From JAGOLU01 sp964542665 (lineage in GTDB: Bacteria; Patescibacteriota; Microgenomatia; UBA1406; GWC2-37-13), in the NCBI GenBank assembly GCA_964542665.1, contig CAZIUF010000002.1, forward strand, positions 1 to 64,000: a stretch of 64,000 bases of DNA, read 5' to 3'. Shown here piece by piece: positions 1-8,001 of this stretch. Numbering within the stretch: the stretch's first letter is position 1; each line of letters begins with the position of its first letter. The position numbers and the translations under genes are program-made. The notes beneath the pieces are model-generated. The model searched no databases. It was not told the origin of the DNA and worked only from the letters and a program-made list of their open reading frames with translations.

Positions 1-104
1 CTTATTGGGGGTTTTCCTCAAAAAATGTTCGAACTTCGTTCAAAAAACACCGCACTGTTTTATAAAGAGTACTAAATCTAAAGTAAATTTTTGATACAGA
101 AAAT

Positions 105-614
105 ATGGATATTTTAGAATTTTCTAAAAAGACTAAAGCAGAGGCTATTGCCATACTTGAACAGACAGAGCTGATTGACATGTTAAAAAAATATGGTGAA
201 GTAACAATTGAAGGCAGTTTTAAATACGACCTGATGTGGGGACCTGACATTGATATTATGGTTATTTGCCAAAACACTAGAAAATCTTCATTGGAGGTAT
301 TAAATCAAGTCATCGAAGCTAAGCTGGCACAGAAGTATAAATATGCAGACTTTGTTACGTTTAAAATGGCTAAAAGACCCGAATCGTACATACTAAATTT
401 AACTTTTCCATTTAATAGCAGAGAATGGGAAATAGAAATTTGGTTTTTTAATACAATTCCTGATACCCAACAAGAAATAAGTAATTTGATGAGGACTAAA
501 TTAAATAATATAAATGCGAAGAAAATTTTAGAAATGAAAGAAAAAAGAGAAAGAGAGGGCGTAACAAAACATGCACTCAGTAGCATAGATATATATAAAA
601 AAGTATTGGTCTAA
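105..614 (+). CDS. Nucleotidyltransferase-fold protein (Pol beta superfamily)
   Basis: A 169-residue protein with the signature of the DNA polymerase beta-type nucleotidyltransferase fold: a GS pair at residues 37-38 followed by the acidic pair in WGPDIDIMVI, matching the superfamily pattern G-S-x(9-13)-D-x-D. A further acidic position in the WEIEIWF strand (about residue 110) could be the third metal ligand. The C-terminal third is charged and helical. The start ATG has no clear Shine-Dalgarno sequence. The gene stands alone, with a minus-strand neighbour 72 bases downstream, and is visibly more A/T-rich than the genes after it, so it may have been acquired. Substrate is unknown; relatives include antibiotic adenylyltransferases, toxin-antitoxin MNT proteins and tRNA-modifying enzymes. 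Confidence 0.8.
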   Translation: MDILEFSKKTKAEAIAILEQTELIDMLKKYGEVTIEGSFKYDLMWGPDIDIMVICQNTRKSSLEVLNQVIEAKLAQKYKYADFVTFKMAKRPESYILNLTFPFNSREWEIEIWFFNTIPDTQQEISNLMRTKLNNINAKKILEMKEKREREGVTKHALSSIDIYKKVLV

Positions 615-686
615 TATAAAGAAATAAAAGAATAATAAGACAAGGAGGCTGCAAGCTCATCTGCTCCGCGGAATAAGATAGTTTAT

Positions 687-1346
687 CTACTCTCGATTTT
701 TCTTCCAACGCCACGCAGAGTAGGCAACTACTGACAGTCCAAGAAGTGACAAACACACCCGAATCACTATCCTGACAGTTTCAACGTCCACTTTATTGTT
801 TAGGTGTTTGATGAAATCAAGCACCCATCGTTCGCCTCGAGTATATGTGCCCAAAATGGACCCCGTAACGGCTGACAAATTTATTTTACCCAGACTTGCC
901 TCATCGGAAGCTGATCCAGGATTTTCAGCATTCGCAGGGGCAGAGAATTGATTGAGTACAGAGGTGGGGAATACGTATCCTGGTCTTAGCGTCACCCTCG
1001 GCACTATTTGGGATCCTGATTGAGTTGTCGATGTTGTGCTGTTAGCACTATTGGTACCAGGTGTAGGATTGACTGGGACCGAGCCAGATGCAGGTACAAA
1101 TGGAGGTGGAGGAGTGTTTGTAATATAGATAGTAATTGCTGCAGTCGGGACAGCTTGAGATGTAGAAGCTTTTTGAGTCGGATTATTCTTGGGCACATCC
1201 AAATCACCCGATGGGACTGTCACATTTGGGTTAATAGGATACCAATGACCATCTATCAACACTTGAGCAGAAACTGGCGAGGAAAGAGACACTAACCACA
1301 GTGTAACTATCGAAAAACAAATCAACATGCAATACTTCCATTTCAT
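687..1346 (-). CDS. Secreted, C-terminally anchored Pro/Thr/Ser-rich protein
   Basis: I do not recognise a family. The protein (219 residues) starts with a signal peptide ending near SPVSAQ. A short segment VLIDGHWYPINPNV follows, then a low-complexity linker rich in Pro, Thr, Ser and Asn (about residues 50-140). After a small helical region comes a C-terminal membrane segment (about 193-210) closed by a basic tail, WRWKKNRE. The layout is that of a surface protein held in the cytoplasmic membrane by its C-terminus, with the linker spanning the wall. It is transcribed divergently from the gene at 1469, with which it shares a 122-base intergenic region. No catalytic motif is visible. Confidence 0.75.
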   Translation of the reverse strand: MKWKYCMLICFSIVTLWLVSLSSPVSAQVLIDGHWYPINPNVTVPSGDLDVPKNNPTQKASTSQAVPTAAITIYITNTPPPPFVPASGSVPVNPTPGTNSANSTTSTTQSGSQIVPRVTLRPGYVFPTSVLNQFSAPANAENPGSASDEASLGKINLSAVTGSILGTYTRGERWVLDFIKHLNNKVDVETVRIVIRVCLSLLGLSVVAYSAWRWKKNRE

Positions 1347-1422
1347 ACATATATGCTACAGTGATTGAGTATACTTTTGCAAGTTGTGATTACCTGATAC
1401 GGCTGATACAAATAGACTAACC

Positions 1423-1431
1423 TGATATGAT
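1423..1431 (+). promoter_or_regulatory. Extended -10 promoter for the 1469 operon
   Basis: TG-A-TATGAT forms an extended -10 element 37 bases before the ATG at 1469; a second overlapping TATGAT follows at 1431-1436. No good -35 hexamer is visible at 17 bases. Three copies of CTGATA(C/T) lie at 1394-1400, 1403-1409 and 1422-1428, the last overlapping the -10, so they might be operator repeats. Confidence 0.4.
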
Positions 1432-1468
1432 ATGATGTAGTCAGAAGATTTAGAAGTTGTTTTGACTT

Positions 1469-1939
1469 ATGAAACTTTCGACAAAACTATTTTTGCTCAC
1501 TTTCCTGTTCGTCGCCCTGGTTATCGTTGGTCTATACCTAAAAAACCAATCAAAATTTAAAATAGGAAGTAGCTCTATGACGGGCACAGTTCCAACTACT
1601 ACACCAATCCAATCAGATAATCCTATGGGGTTCCCCGTAGATCCCGAGACGGGAACTGTTATGTTACCTACAGGTCCTCAATTTTCACCTTCAGGCATGC
1701 CAAACGCAACGGCTGGGGGGAGACTGGCATCTATAAGTACCTGTGATCAACTTCAGAAGATAATAGCTTGCTATCTTGAAAAAGCTCCAAAACTTGCAGT
1801 AGGGTACGAAAATTTTGCAAAGGGAGATCTCTATGTAGATGATCCTCCAGCAGTGCAAACCGCCAAATGTAACGGGACGATCACCAAGCTTGCTGAGACG
1901 ACACGAAGTGAGTCGATAAAAGCAGGCTGTATCTGGTGA
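1469..1939 (+). CDS. Unknown membrane-anchored extracytoplasmic protein
   Basis: A 156-residue protein of unknown function. Residues 5-24 form a single N-terminal membrane segment or uncleaved signal anchor. A Thr/Pro/Gly-rich linker covers about residues 34-85, followed by a small C-terminal domain with four cysteines (STCDQL, IIACYL, TAKCNG, KAGCIW) that could form two disulfides outside the cell. It is the first gene of the overlapped run 1469-6078; its TGA stop overlaps the GTG start of the HtpX gene (GTGA), so the two are translationally coupled. The pairing with a membrane protease may mean a role in envelope quality control, but this is only a guess from position. Confidence 0.75.
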   Translation: MKLSTKLFLLTFLFVALVIVGLYLKNQSKFKIGSSSMTGTVPTTTPIQSDNPMGFPVDPETGTVMLPTGPQFSPSGMPNATAGGRLASISTCDQLQKIIACYLEKAPKLAVGYENFAKGDLYVDDPPAVQTAKCNGTITKLAETTRSESIKAGCIW

Positions 1940-2817
1940 ACCCTGCCTATATTGAGTATAATGAGGTCATGAACGGCCTCAAGACTTTTCTGCTCCTCAG
2001 TATTTTAACTGCACTTTTCATGTTTGTGGGATCTTTGGTGGGCGGTAGAAATGGGATGTGGATAGGACTTGCTATCGCTGGTATCAGCAATTTCGTCACC
2101 TATTTTTTCTCAGATAGGATGGTGCTTAGTCAATACAATGCGAAGGAAGTAACTCAAGCTCAGCAACCACACTTGCATGTTATGGTACAACGTCTCGCGA
2201 CCAAGGCAGGTATCCCAATGCCCAAGGTATACATGATCGACATGCCTACGCCAAATGCATTTGCAACTGGTCGAGACCCCTCACATGCCGCAATAGCGGT
2301 ATCTCCTAGCATCATGCAGCTGATGTCAGAGGAGGAGCTCACCGGAGTACTTGCACATGAGTTGGGTCACGTAAAAAATAGAGATATATTGATTTCTACT
2401 ATGGCAGCTACTGTTGCTGGGGCACTCTCATACATCGCCCACCTTGCCTCGTTTGGCTCTTTCAGAAGAGGGAGCGATTCAAACGACAGAGGAGGCAATC
2501 CGCTTTCACTCTTATTTATTATCATCATCACTCCACTTATTGGTACGTTGTTGCATATGGCTATTTCGCGCCAAAGAGAGTATGCAGCAGATGAATATAG
2601 TGCTCGATTAACGCACAACCCTCGAGCACTAGCAAGTGCACTCGCACTCCTGGGAGGTATCGCGCTGAAACATCCACTTGATGGCACTACTGTGCAGGAG
2701 TCATCGGCACACCTGTTTATTATCAATCCTTTTGAGGCATCTTTTATCCGGAGTTTATTCTCAACACATCCGCCACTTGCTGAGCGCATCGCTCGATTAA
2801 AGGAGATTAAAATATGA
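1936..2817 (+). CDS. htpX: HtpX-type membrane zinc metalloprotease (M48)
   Basis: M48-family integral membrane protease, expected to degrade misfolded membrane proteins at the cytoplasmic membrane. The zinc motif HELGH is at residues 141-145, and the third ligand is probably the first Glu of REYAADEYS (about residue 219). Two membrane segments precede the catalytic domain (about 15-33 and 39-57) and two hydrophobic stretches lie inside it (about 154-172 and 193-212), as in HtpX. The length of 293 is normal. A GTG start overlaps the upstream stop; an in-frame ATG at 1969 with a close GAGG is an alternative and would give the usual HtpX N-terminus, MNGLKTFLLL. The TGA stop overlaps the next ATG. 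Confidence 0.93.
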   Translation: MNPAYIEYNEVMNGLKTFLLLSILTALFMFVGSLVGGRNGMWIGLAIAGISNFVTYFFSDRMVLSQYNAKEVTQAQQPHLHVMVQRLATKAGIPMPKVYMIDMPTPNAFATGRDPSHAAIAVSPSIMQLMSEEELTGVLAHELGHVKNRDILISTMAATVAGALSYIAHLASFGSFRRGSDSNDRGGNPLSLLFIIIITPLIGTLLHMAISRQREYAADEYSARLTHNPRALASALALLGGIALKHPLDGTTVQESSAHLFIINPFEASFIRSLFSTHPPLAERIARLKEIKI

Positions 2818-3329
2818 CGTCGAACTCCACATCAACCAAGCGCGAAGTCGTCCAAGTGGTAACTGTGTTCCTAAGGTGCAAGAGCAAATATCTCATACTT
2901 CATCGAAATCAACAAAAAAAGATAGATCCCGATAGACTCAACGGTGTTGGCGGGAAAGTTGAAGAAGGGGAAAGTGCTGTTGATGCAGGTGTTCGAGAGA
3001 CGATGGAAGAGACGGGATATGTGATCGCTCCGAATGACCTGGTATTTTCTGGAGTTCTTAGCCTTTATGACGGATATACAAGCGATTTCGTAGTGACGTT
3101 TTTCACTGCACAAGTACCTGATGATCGTGTGCCTCATGGTCTACACACAGATGACGGTGATCTTCATTGGATGACATATGAAGAATTTGTTGATAACCCA
3201 ATAAAGAAATGTGATGACTTAAACTACATTTTTGATGATATTCACACAAACAAGAAGTTCTCAGGGAGTGCTCTATTTGATGATGAAAAGAAAATAGTGA
3301 AGTTTACTAAACATTATCTACATCTATGA
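2814..3329 (+). CDS. Nudix hydrolase (MutT-like)
   Basis: Nudix-family pyrophosphohydrolase of 171 residues. The complete Nudix box is present: G47, E53, R61-E62, E65-E66, G68, in GKVEEGE...RETMEETG. Preceding residues RLNGVGGKVEEGE resemble the 8-oxo-dGTP/2-OH-dATP class rather than ADP-sugar hydrolases. An AAGGAG Shine-Dalgarno lies eight bases before the ATG, which overlaps the htpX stop. Downstream genes include a MutY-like glycosylase and endonuclease III, so removal of oxidised nucleotides from the pool is a reasonable role, although the exact substrate cannot be read from the sequence. Confidence 0.9.
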   Translation: MTSNSTSTKREVVQVVTVFLRCKSKYLILHRNQQKKIDPDRLNGVGGKVEEGESAVDAGVRETMEETGYVIAPNDLVFSGVLSLYDGYTSDFVVTFFTAQVPDDRVPHGLHTDDGDLHWMTYEEFVDNPIKKCDDLNYIFDDIHTNKKFSGSALFDDEKKIVKFTKHYLHL

Positions 3330-4582
3330 AACATGTTGTTATCGTTGGTGGAGGATTCACTGGGGTGACTGCAGCGGTAGATCTTACTAAGGCAAAGTTA
3401 GACGATGTCCAAATCACTTTGATAGCTCCGCGGAGTTATTTTGATTACTATCCCGGTCTCTTTCATCTTCTTACTGGGTTTTCTGTGAAGCAACTTGCTA
3501 TCCCATATGAGTATATTTTCGAAGGAACAGGAATCGTACACGAAAATACTGAAGTGACAGGTGTTGATCTAGATAAAAAATGTGTTTCTACTGGAAAAGA
3601 TACAGAGATCCATTTCGATTATCTTGTCCTTGCCCCAGGGTCAGTGACTAACTACTTTGATATGGAAGAATTCAAAGATAGGCTGCATACAGTGACGACT
3701 GTCGATGATGTGCTCGAGCTGCGCCGTAGTATTCATGAGATGTTGACTATCTGTCACTATGATCGTGGAAACGCAACATGCGGCGGGGAAGTGGTCGTCA
3801 TTGGTGGGGGACCAAATGGAACTGAGTCAGCAGCGGAAGTTGCAATTCTTGTTAAACAAGTTGCAGATGCATATCAGATTGACCCAACAACCGTACGCGC
3901 GAGTTTGTATGTGTCTGGAGATCGAGTGACACCCATGTTTGATCAAAAAGTTTCTGATATTTTACATAAGAAGTTGATAAGTCTTGGGGTAGACGTTGTT
4001 TACAATAAGCGAGTGACTCCAGACGAGATGAAAAACGTACTGATGCCTGATGTCGCATCTAAAAATCGCTTAGTTATCTGGTCTACTGGGATGAAACTTG
4101 CCGCTTTGGCAAGCCAGTTGACAGGCTTTCAGAAAGACAAGCGTGGGAAGATCATGGTTGATGAGTATCTCCGCGCAAAACTGACAGAGGGGACAGCAGT
4201 AGACAGCGTATATGTGGGTGGCGATTTGGCATGTACCGAGTATTCAGGTCTTGCCCAAACTGCCCACTATGACGGCCATACCATTGCACGCAACATCAGT
4301 GCACAGATTCGAGGAAAAGCACTATATAAAAATAAACCAAAAAATCTTGGCTATATCGTGGCAATGGGCAGGAACTGGTCCATATTTATCAAGGGGGGAT
4401 TTCATCTCAGCGGAAAGCTCATTTGGTATATGCGTCGACTGGTTGATCTCAAGTCATGCTTGCAGATATTGTCCTTGCGGAAGGCACTAACAATATTCAT
4501 GAGTGAGCACGAAACATGGGAGGAGTTTGATGCATCTGCACGTCAACACATGGAAGAAAAATATAGACAAAAATCGTCTTGA
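3326..4582 (+). CDS. NDH-2-like NAD(P)H/FAD oxidoreductase
   Basis: Two-dinucleotide-binding-domain flavoprotein of 418 residues related to type II NADH:quinone dehydrogenase and sulfide:quinone reductase. The FAD site GGGFTGV is at residues 8-14, the NAD(P)H site GGGPNGTESA near residue 160, and the C-terminal FAD-contacting motif YVGGDLA near residue 295. The C-terminus has aromatic and basic segments (about 345-380) like the amphipathic membrane-binding region of NDH-2. No redox-active CxxC or paired catalytic cysteines typical of sulfide:quinone reductase were seen. It overlaps the Nudix gene by four bases. As the only respiratory-type enzyme in the window, it may regenerate NAD+ or feed electrons to an unknown acceptor. 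Confidence 0.85.
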   Translation: MKHVVIVGGGFTGVTAAVDLTKAKLDDVQITLIAPRSYFDYYPGLFHLLTGFSVKQLAIPYEYIFEGTGIVHENTEVTGVDLDKKCVSTGKDTEIHFDYLVLAPGSVTNYFDMEEFKDRLHTVTTVDDVLELRRSIHEMLTICHYDRGNATCGGEVVVIGGGPNGTESAAEVAILVKQVADAYQIDPTTVRASLYVSGDRVTPMFDQKVSDILHKKLISLGVDVVYNKRVTPDEMKNVLMPDVASKNRLVIWSTGMKLAALASQLTGFQKDKRGKIMVDEYLRAKLTEGTAVDSVYVGGDLACTEYSGLAQTAHYDGHTIARNISAQIRGKALYKNKPKNLGYIVAMGRNWSIFIKGGFHLSGKLIWYMRRLVDLKSCLQILSLRKALTIFMSEHETWEEFDASARQHMEEKYRQKSS

Positions 4583-4630
4583 TATATATTTGATTACCTT
4601 GATTTGTTTAGCAGATCAGTACTTGATGGT

Positions 4631-5440
4631 ATGAATAAGTCAACTTTTATAACTAAGATACGTGAATTTACACGGTTACACAAACGAGACTTGCCATGGC
4701 GCACCCCAGCTCTTGTACCTGACCTGCATGGACACCTTGATCTGTATAAAGTAGTAGTTTCAGAGGTTATGCTACAGCAAACACAGGTCACTCGTGTTGT
4801 ATCGAAATTTGATGACTTTATCAACAAGTTTCCGAGTTTGTTTGCTTTAGCACATGCTGACCTCATGGATGTACTCAAAGTATGGCAAGGCTTAGGATAC
4901 AATCGACGGGGGAAATACCTCTGGGAAGCAGCTCAAATACTCGTAAAAGCAAAAAAGAGCGTACGTCATACAAGTCTCGATAAACCTGACCCTTATCGTT
5001 TATATTCAGTACAAGAGCTTGATGATCTCCCAGGGATTGGACCTGCTACAGCAGCCTCGATATATTGTTTTACGTACAACCGTCCCGTTGTGTTCATCGA
5101 AACAAATATACGCAGAGTTTACATACACCATTTCTTTTCTGACAAGACTGATATTGACGATTCTGAACTTATTCCAGTTATTCGCGATACTCTCGATTAC
5201 GATAATCCCCGTGAGTGGTATTATGCGCTCATGGATTATGGTAGTTTTCTTTCAACTGTTACTGAAAACCCAAATGCGAAAAGCAAACACTATGTAAAAC
5301 AGTCAAAATTTGTTGGCTCAGACAGGCAAATCCGGGGTAGGATTTTACGAGATCACTTATCGGGCAAATATGTGGTGCTTCCAACTGAACGGGAAAAGAG
5401 TATCTATACTCAATTGAAAAGTGAGGGTTTGATAGTATGA
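4631..5440 (+). CDS. MutY-like HhH-GPD DNA glycosylase without Fe-S cluster
   Basis: Helix-hairpin-helix DNA glycosylase similar to the catalytic domain of A/G-specific adenine glycosylase. Visible motifs are LPWR, SEVMLQQTQV, WQGLGYNRRGKYL and the HhH LPGIGPATA (about residue 134). The position of the usual catalytic Asp is FIETNIRRV, with Glu157 instead. The four C-terminal cysteines that bind the [4Fe-4S] cluster in MutY are absent, and so is the MutT-like 8-oxoG recognition domain; the protein ends soon after HYVKQSKFVGSDRQIRG. I chose ATG 4631 rather than the in-frame TTG at 4604 because the family normally starts shortly before LPWR. The last four bases overlap the nth gene. Confidence 0.85.
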   Translation: MNKSTFITKIREFTRLHKRDLPWRTPALVPDLHGHLDLYKVVVSEVMLQQTQVTRVVSKFDDFINKFPSLFALAHADLMDVLKVWQGLGYNRRGKYLWEAAQILVKAKKSVRHTSLDKPDPYRLYSVQELDDLPGIGPATAASIYCFTYNRPVVFIETNIRRVYIHHFFSDKTDIDDSELIPVIRDTLDYDNPREWYYALMDYGSFLSTVTENPNAKSKHYVKQSKFVGSDRQIRGRILRDHLSGKYVVLPTEREKSIYTQLKSEGLIV

Positions 5441-6078
5441 AAACACAGTCACTCAGTCACGCGGCGCGGGTTGCTCGGGCAACACGGATACTCAGTGTAC
5501 TCAAATCCTTATACCCTTTCCCAAAGTCTGCATTGAATTACCATCGTGCATATGAGTTTCTATTTGCAGTGATACTTTCTGCACAAACGACAGATAAACA
5601 GGTCAATAAAGTCACCGAAACTGTATTTAAGAAATATACTTCGCTGTCTGATTACGCAAAAAGTGATCTCCAAACATTTGAAAAAGACATTTCTTCAATC
5701 GGCTTGTACCACAGTAAAGCAAAACACATCATCGATACTGCAAATATATTACTTACTAAATATGACGGAAAGATCCCAAGCACGCTAGCGGAGCTTATCA
5801 ACTTGCCCGGGGTAGGACGCAAAACTGCCAATGTAGTACTTGGTCATCTGTACGGAAAAGCAGAAGGGATTGCTGTGGACACGCACATGATCAGATTGTG
5901 TCAAAAATATTTCTTGACCAAACATCATGAAGCCCATAAGATCGAGAAAGATTTGATAGATATCATTCCTCAGTCAGACTGGGTAGGCTTTACCAATCGG
6001 ATGATCTGGTATGGACGAGAGTACTGTCCAGCACATTGCAAATCGTGCCCAAATTGCCCGCTGTGGGCATGCGTGTAG
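5437..6078 (+). CDS. nth: Endonuclease III (DNA glycosylase/AP lyase)
   Basis: Base-excision-repair enzyme that removes oxidised pyrimidines and cuts at abasic sites. The HhH motif LPGVGRKTANVV carries catalytic Lys129, and Asp148 in AVDTHM is the conserved acid. The [4Fe-4S] ligands are present at the C-terminus, but the spacing is C-x6-C-x2-C-x4-C, one residue shorter in the last interval than the E. coli C-x5-C. The length of 213 is normal. Its ATG overlaps the stop of the MutY-like gene, making the two glycosylases a coupled pair at the end of the operon. It converges on the phosphoesterase gene with only eight bases between the stops. Confidence 0.95.
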   Translation: MKTQSLSHAARVARATRILSVLKSLYPFPKSALNYHRAYEFLFAVILSAQTTDKQVNKVTETVFKKYTSLSDYAKSDLQTFEKDISSIGLYHSKAKHIIDTANILLTKYDGKIPSTLAELINLPGVGRKTANVVLGHLYGKAEGIAVDTHMIRLCQKYFLTKHHEAHKIEKDLIDIIPQSDWVGFTNRMIWYGREYCPAHCKSCPNCPLWACV

Positions 6079-6086
6079 CGGACAAA

Positions 6087-6752
6087 TCAATCGTATCTTT
6101 TTGTATGCAGAGTCATGATGCCAGACTGATCAATGATTCCATACTCAGTAAATCCGTATTTATTCACCCCAGTATTGATAAACTGACTACCCGGCGCATA
6201 CTCTTTGACATGTGTATGACCGCACACAAATATCTCCCCATCTTTAAGTTCGTGTTTGATCAGTCTTTTAATCTTTCGATTAAGTTTGCCAAACATCATG
6301 TGGAAAAATTTTAAACCTAAGATACGCACAATAAACATCTCAGTCAAATACAATGGGATGAAAAAGATTCTACTCACCCGTTGCATATGTACTTTTTCGT
6401 CAAACTTAAGCGCAAGCCGATTGCCGTGTTCAAATATATACCTGATGCCGCCTATCGTCTCTTCATGCCGCCAAACTGCCTGGACACAGAACTGCTCTCT
6501 TCTACTATCGGAGTAATTTTCTCTATCATGGTTTCCATAGATATATATGGTCTGTTTTTTCTTGAGGGTTAAAAAAAGAGATGACCATTTTGAGTTTAGG
6601 AACTCATCAAAGGTGTACCAATATCCTTCCCAGAAATCGCCATTTAAAATAATTCGATCATGTTGTGAGAAAAGTTTTTGCAAGAAAGCTTGTTTTTTTG
6701 GTTCGAAAGGATCACACAAATGAGTGTCTGAAATGACAAGGGTCGTAGACAT
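6087..6752 (-). CDS. Calcineurin-like metallophosphoesterase
   Basis: A 221-residue metallophosphoesterase with all five metal-binding blocks: SDTHL (8-12), LNGDFWEG, YGNHDRE, the FEHG block and GHTHV near the C-terminus. The layout (DxH, GD, GNHD, H, GHTH) resembles UDP-2,3-diacylglucosamine hydrolase LpxH and related phosphodiesterases. A basic, hydrophobic region around residues 120-165 could contact membrane lipid. Lipid A genes are not visible here, so LpxH activity should not be assumed. It lies 18 bases downstream of the next minus-strand gene and is probably the last gene of that transcription unit. Confidence 0.88.
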   Translation of the reverse strand: MSTTLVISDTHLCDPFEPKKQAFLQKLFSQHDRIILNGDFWEGYWYTFDEFLNSKWSSLFLTLKKKQTIYIYGNHDRENYSDSRREQFCVQAVWRHEETIGGIRYIFEHGNRLALKFDEKVHMQRVSRIFFIPLYLTEMFIVRILGLKFFHMMFGKLNRKIKRLIKHELKDGEIFVCGHTHVKEYAPGSQFINTGVNKYGFTEYGIIDQSGIMTLHTKRYD

Positions 6753-6769
6753 GAGGACATTTTATCAGA

Positions 6770-7516
6770 TCAGCGCATGATTGCGGCTGGCGTTGCCTGA
6801 GGTAAAGACGCGGTGGAGAAGGTCAGGAACCCATTGCAATGCATAATGAAGTCATCTGTTACTTTCGGTATTGATGCAAACGCCTCACATTGGTTGAGAG
6901 TCCAAGATGCATTGGTGGTTGACTTTGATATTGATTTGCCATCAAGCATGACATACTGAATCAGTAAGTCATTACTTTCATTGTTTATGGACGTGTCGTT
7001 GGTATATTCAATGCGAACATCTTCAGGTTTGATCTTTGTAGCCCAATAAAACTCTGTGTTCCGAGTCACACATGGTGCATAGCTCGCCATAACAGGAATA
7101 TTCTTGATCCAGAGTACGTATTGTGATAGGTATGTTGAATTGCAGTAGTATCCACCATCTCTTTGGTAGAGAGAGCGTGCCGATATCTCAATCACCGAAC
7201 CGGGGAGCGTAATCTTCTTGTCTGTAATCGCTCCAACAGGGTTCAAGCCAGTGCTAGTATCTGAAACTCCAGCTACTGCACCTACACCTTTAAACTCAGG
7301 ATCGCGTTTGCCTTTGTCTGTATTGGTCGTGCCTGCATTTTCAATTGGTTCGAAGCCCGGATCAAACTTTTTCCCTTGAAGCTTATAGATTTCATTGATT
7401 TGATCAGTATATCTACTCTCAAGCGCGACTGTCTCAGCCTTGGTGCGACTGTAGATATGCCATATTCCACCACAGGTACCGACAAGAAGGACTAAAAAGG
7501 TGATATTTTTCCACAT
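6770..7516 (-). CDS. Unknown N-terminally anchored extracytoplasmic protein
   Basis: I do not recognise this 248-residue protein. Residues 4-21 form a single membrane anchor, followed by a short helical stretch (about 25-48) and a Gly/Asn/Thr-rich linker to about residue 95. The C-terminal domain (about 100-248) has four cysteines in YYCNST, YAPCVT, LNQCEA and MHCNG, suggesting two disulfides and an extracytoplasmic location. A GGGGTG stretch just before the ATG could act as ribosome binding site. It lies between the Nudix gene and the phosphoesterase on the same strand. Confidence 0.7.
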   Translation of the reverse strand: MWKNITFLVLLVGTCGGIWHIYSRTKAETVALESRYTDQINEIYKLQGKKFDPGFEPIENAGTTNTDKGKRDPEFKGVGAVAGVSDTSTGLNPVGAITDKKITLPGSVIEISARSLYQRDGGYYCNSTYLSQYVLWIKNIPVMASYAPCVTRNTEFYWATKIKPEDVRIEYTNDTSINNESNDLLIQYVMLDGKSISKSTTNASWTLNQCEAFASIPKVTDDFIMHCNGFLTFSTASLPQATPAAIMR

Positions 7517-7557
7517 AGTTCACCCCAGTCTAGCGTGTTTGCGTTGGTGAGTCAACT

Positions 7558-7992
7558 TTATGCGCGATATAACACTTGTTTCTTTAGCGTGTTAAATATA
7601 GGTACATGTGGGGAGAATAGGGGAGCTGGAAGGTCGTCGAGTGAGTAAAAAGCTAGTTGGGCATGTTCATCTTGGAGGATGGGTGGTAAAGTGTCTATTG
7701 GCGTGATAAGGCGAAAAGTGACATGGACAAAGTGTTTATCTCCAGTGTCATCTGCCACCGCCACAAGCTCTAGATCTGAAGGTTTTAGAACAAGTCCAAG
7801 TTCTTCATGCATTTCACGGCATGCACAATCAACGAGTCTTTCTCCGTATTCAAGGTGTCCCCCGGGGAGTGCCCAGGTACCTGCACCATAGCGTTGTGGT
7901 CCCCGCAATCCGAGTAGGATCGACCCGACACTATTGGTAATGACTACCTCGCAGCCGATGAGAGTATGAGGCATGTCAAAGCATTGTACCAT
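7558..7992 (-). CDS. Nudix hydrolase
   Basis: Compact Nudix protein of 144 residues. The Nudix box reads G45...E51...R59-E60...E63-E64-L-G66 in GGHLEYGE...REMHEELG, preceded by WALPGGHLE, a pattern common in small nucleotide-triphosphate pyrophosphohydrolases. The first codon is an ATG at 7992, ten bases after the fusA stop; an ATG at 7974 (giving MPHTLIG) is also possible and would fit the family length better. It is the second Nudix enzyme in the window and appears to be cotranscribed with fusA, an unusual partner. The substrate cannot be told from sequence. Confidence 0.9.
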   Translation of the reverse strand: MVQCFDMPHTLIGCEVVITNSVGSILLGLRGPQRYGAGTWALPGGHLEYGERLVDCACREMHEELGLVLKPSDLELVAVADDTGDKHFVHVTFRLITPIDTLPPILQDEHAQLAFYSLDDLPAPLFSPHVPIFNTLKKQVLYRA

Positions 7993-8001
7993 CTCTACTT
8001 A

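Noticed and set aside
2..277. Minus-strand reading frame at the left edge
   Set aside because: It runs antisense to the nucleotidyltransferase, has no recognisable domain and looks like a shadow frame.
1004..1295. Cys/Arg-rich and Leu-rich frames over the Pro/Thr-rich surface protein gene
   Set aside because: They are other-frame readings of a low-complexity linker, and the signal-peptide protein on the minus strand explains the region.
1936..6078. Alternative genetic code (UGA recoded), as in some CPR lineages
   Set aside because: Many genes end with TGA at the expected length (the 1469 gene, htpX, Nudix), no gene needs UGA read-through, and RF2 is encoded.
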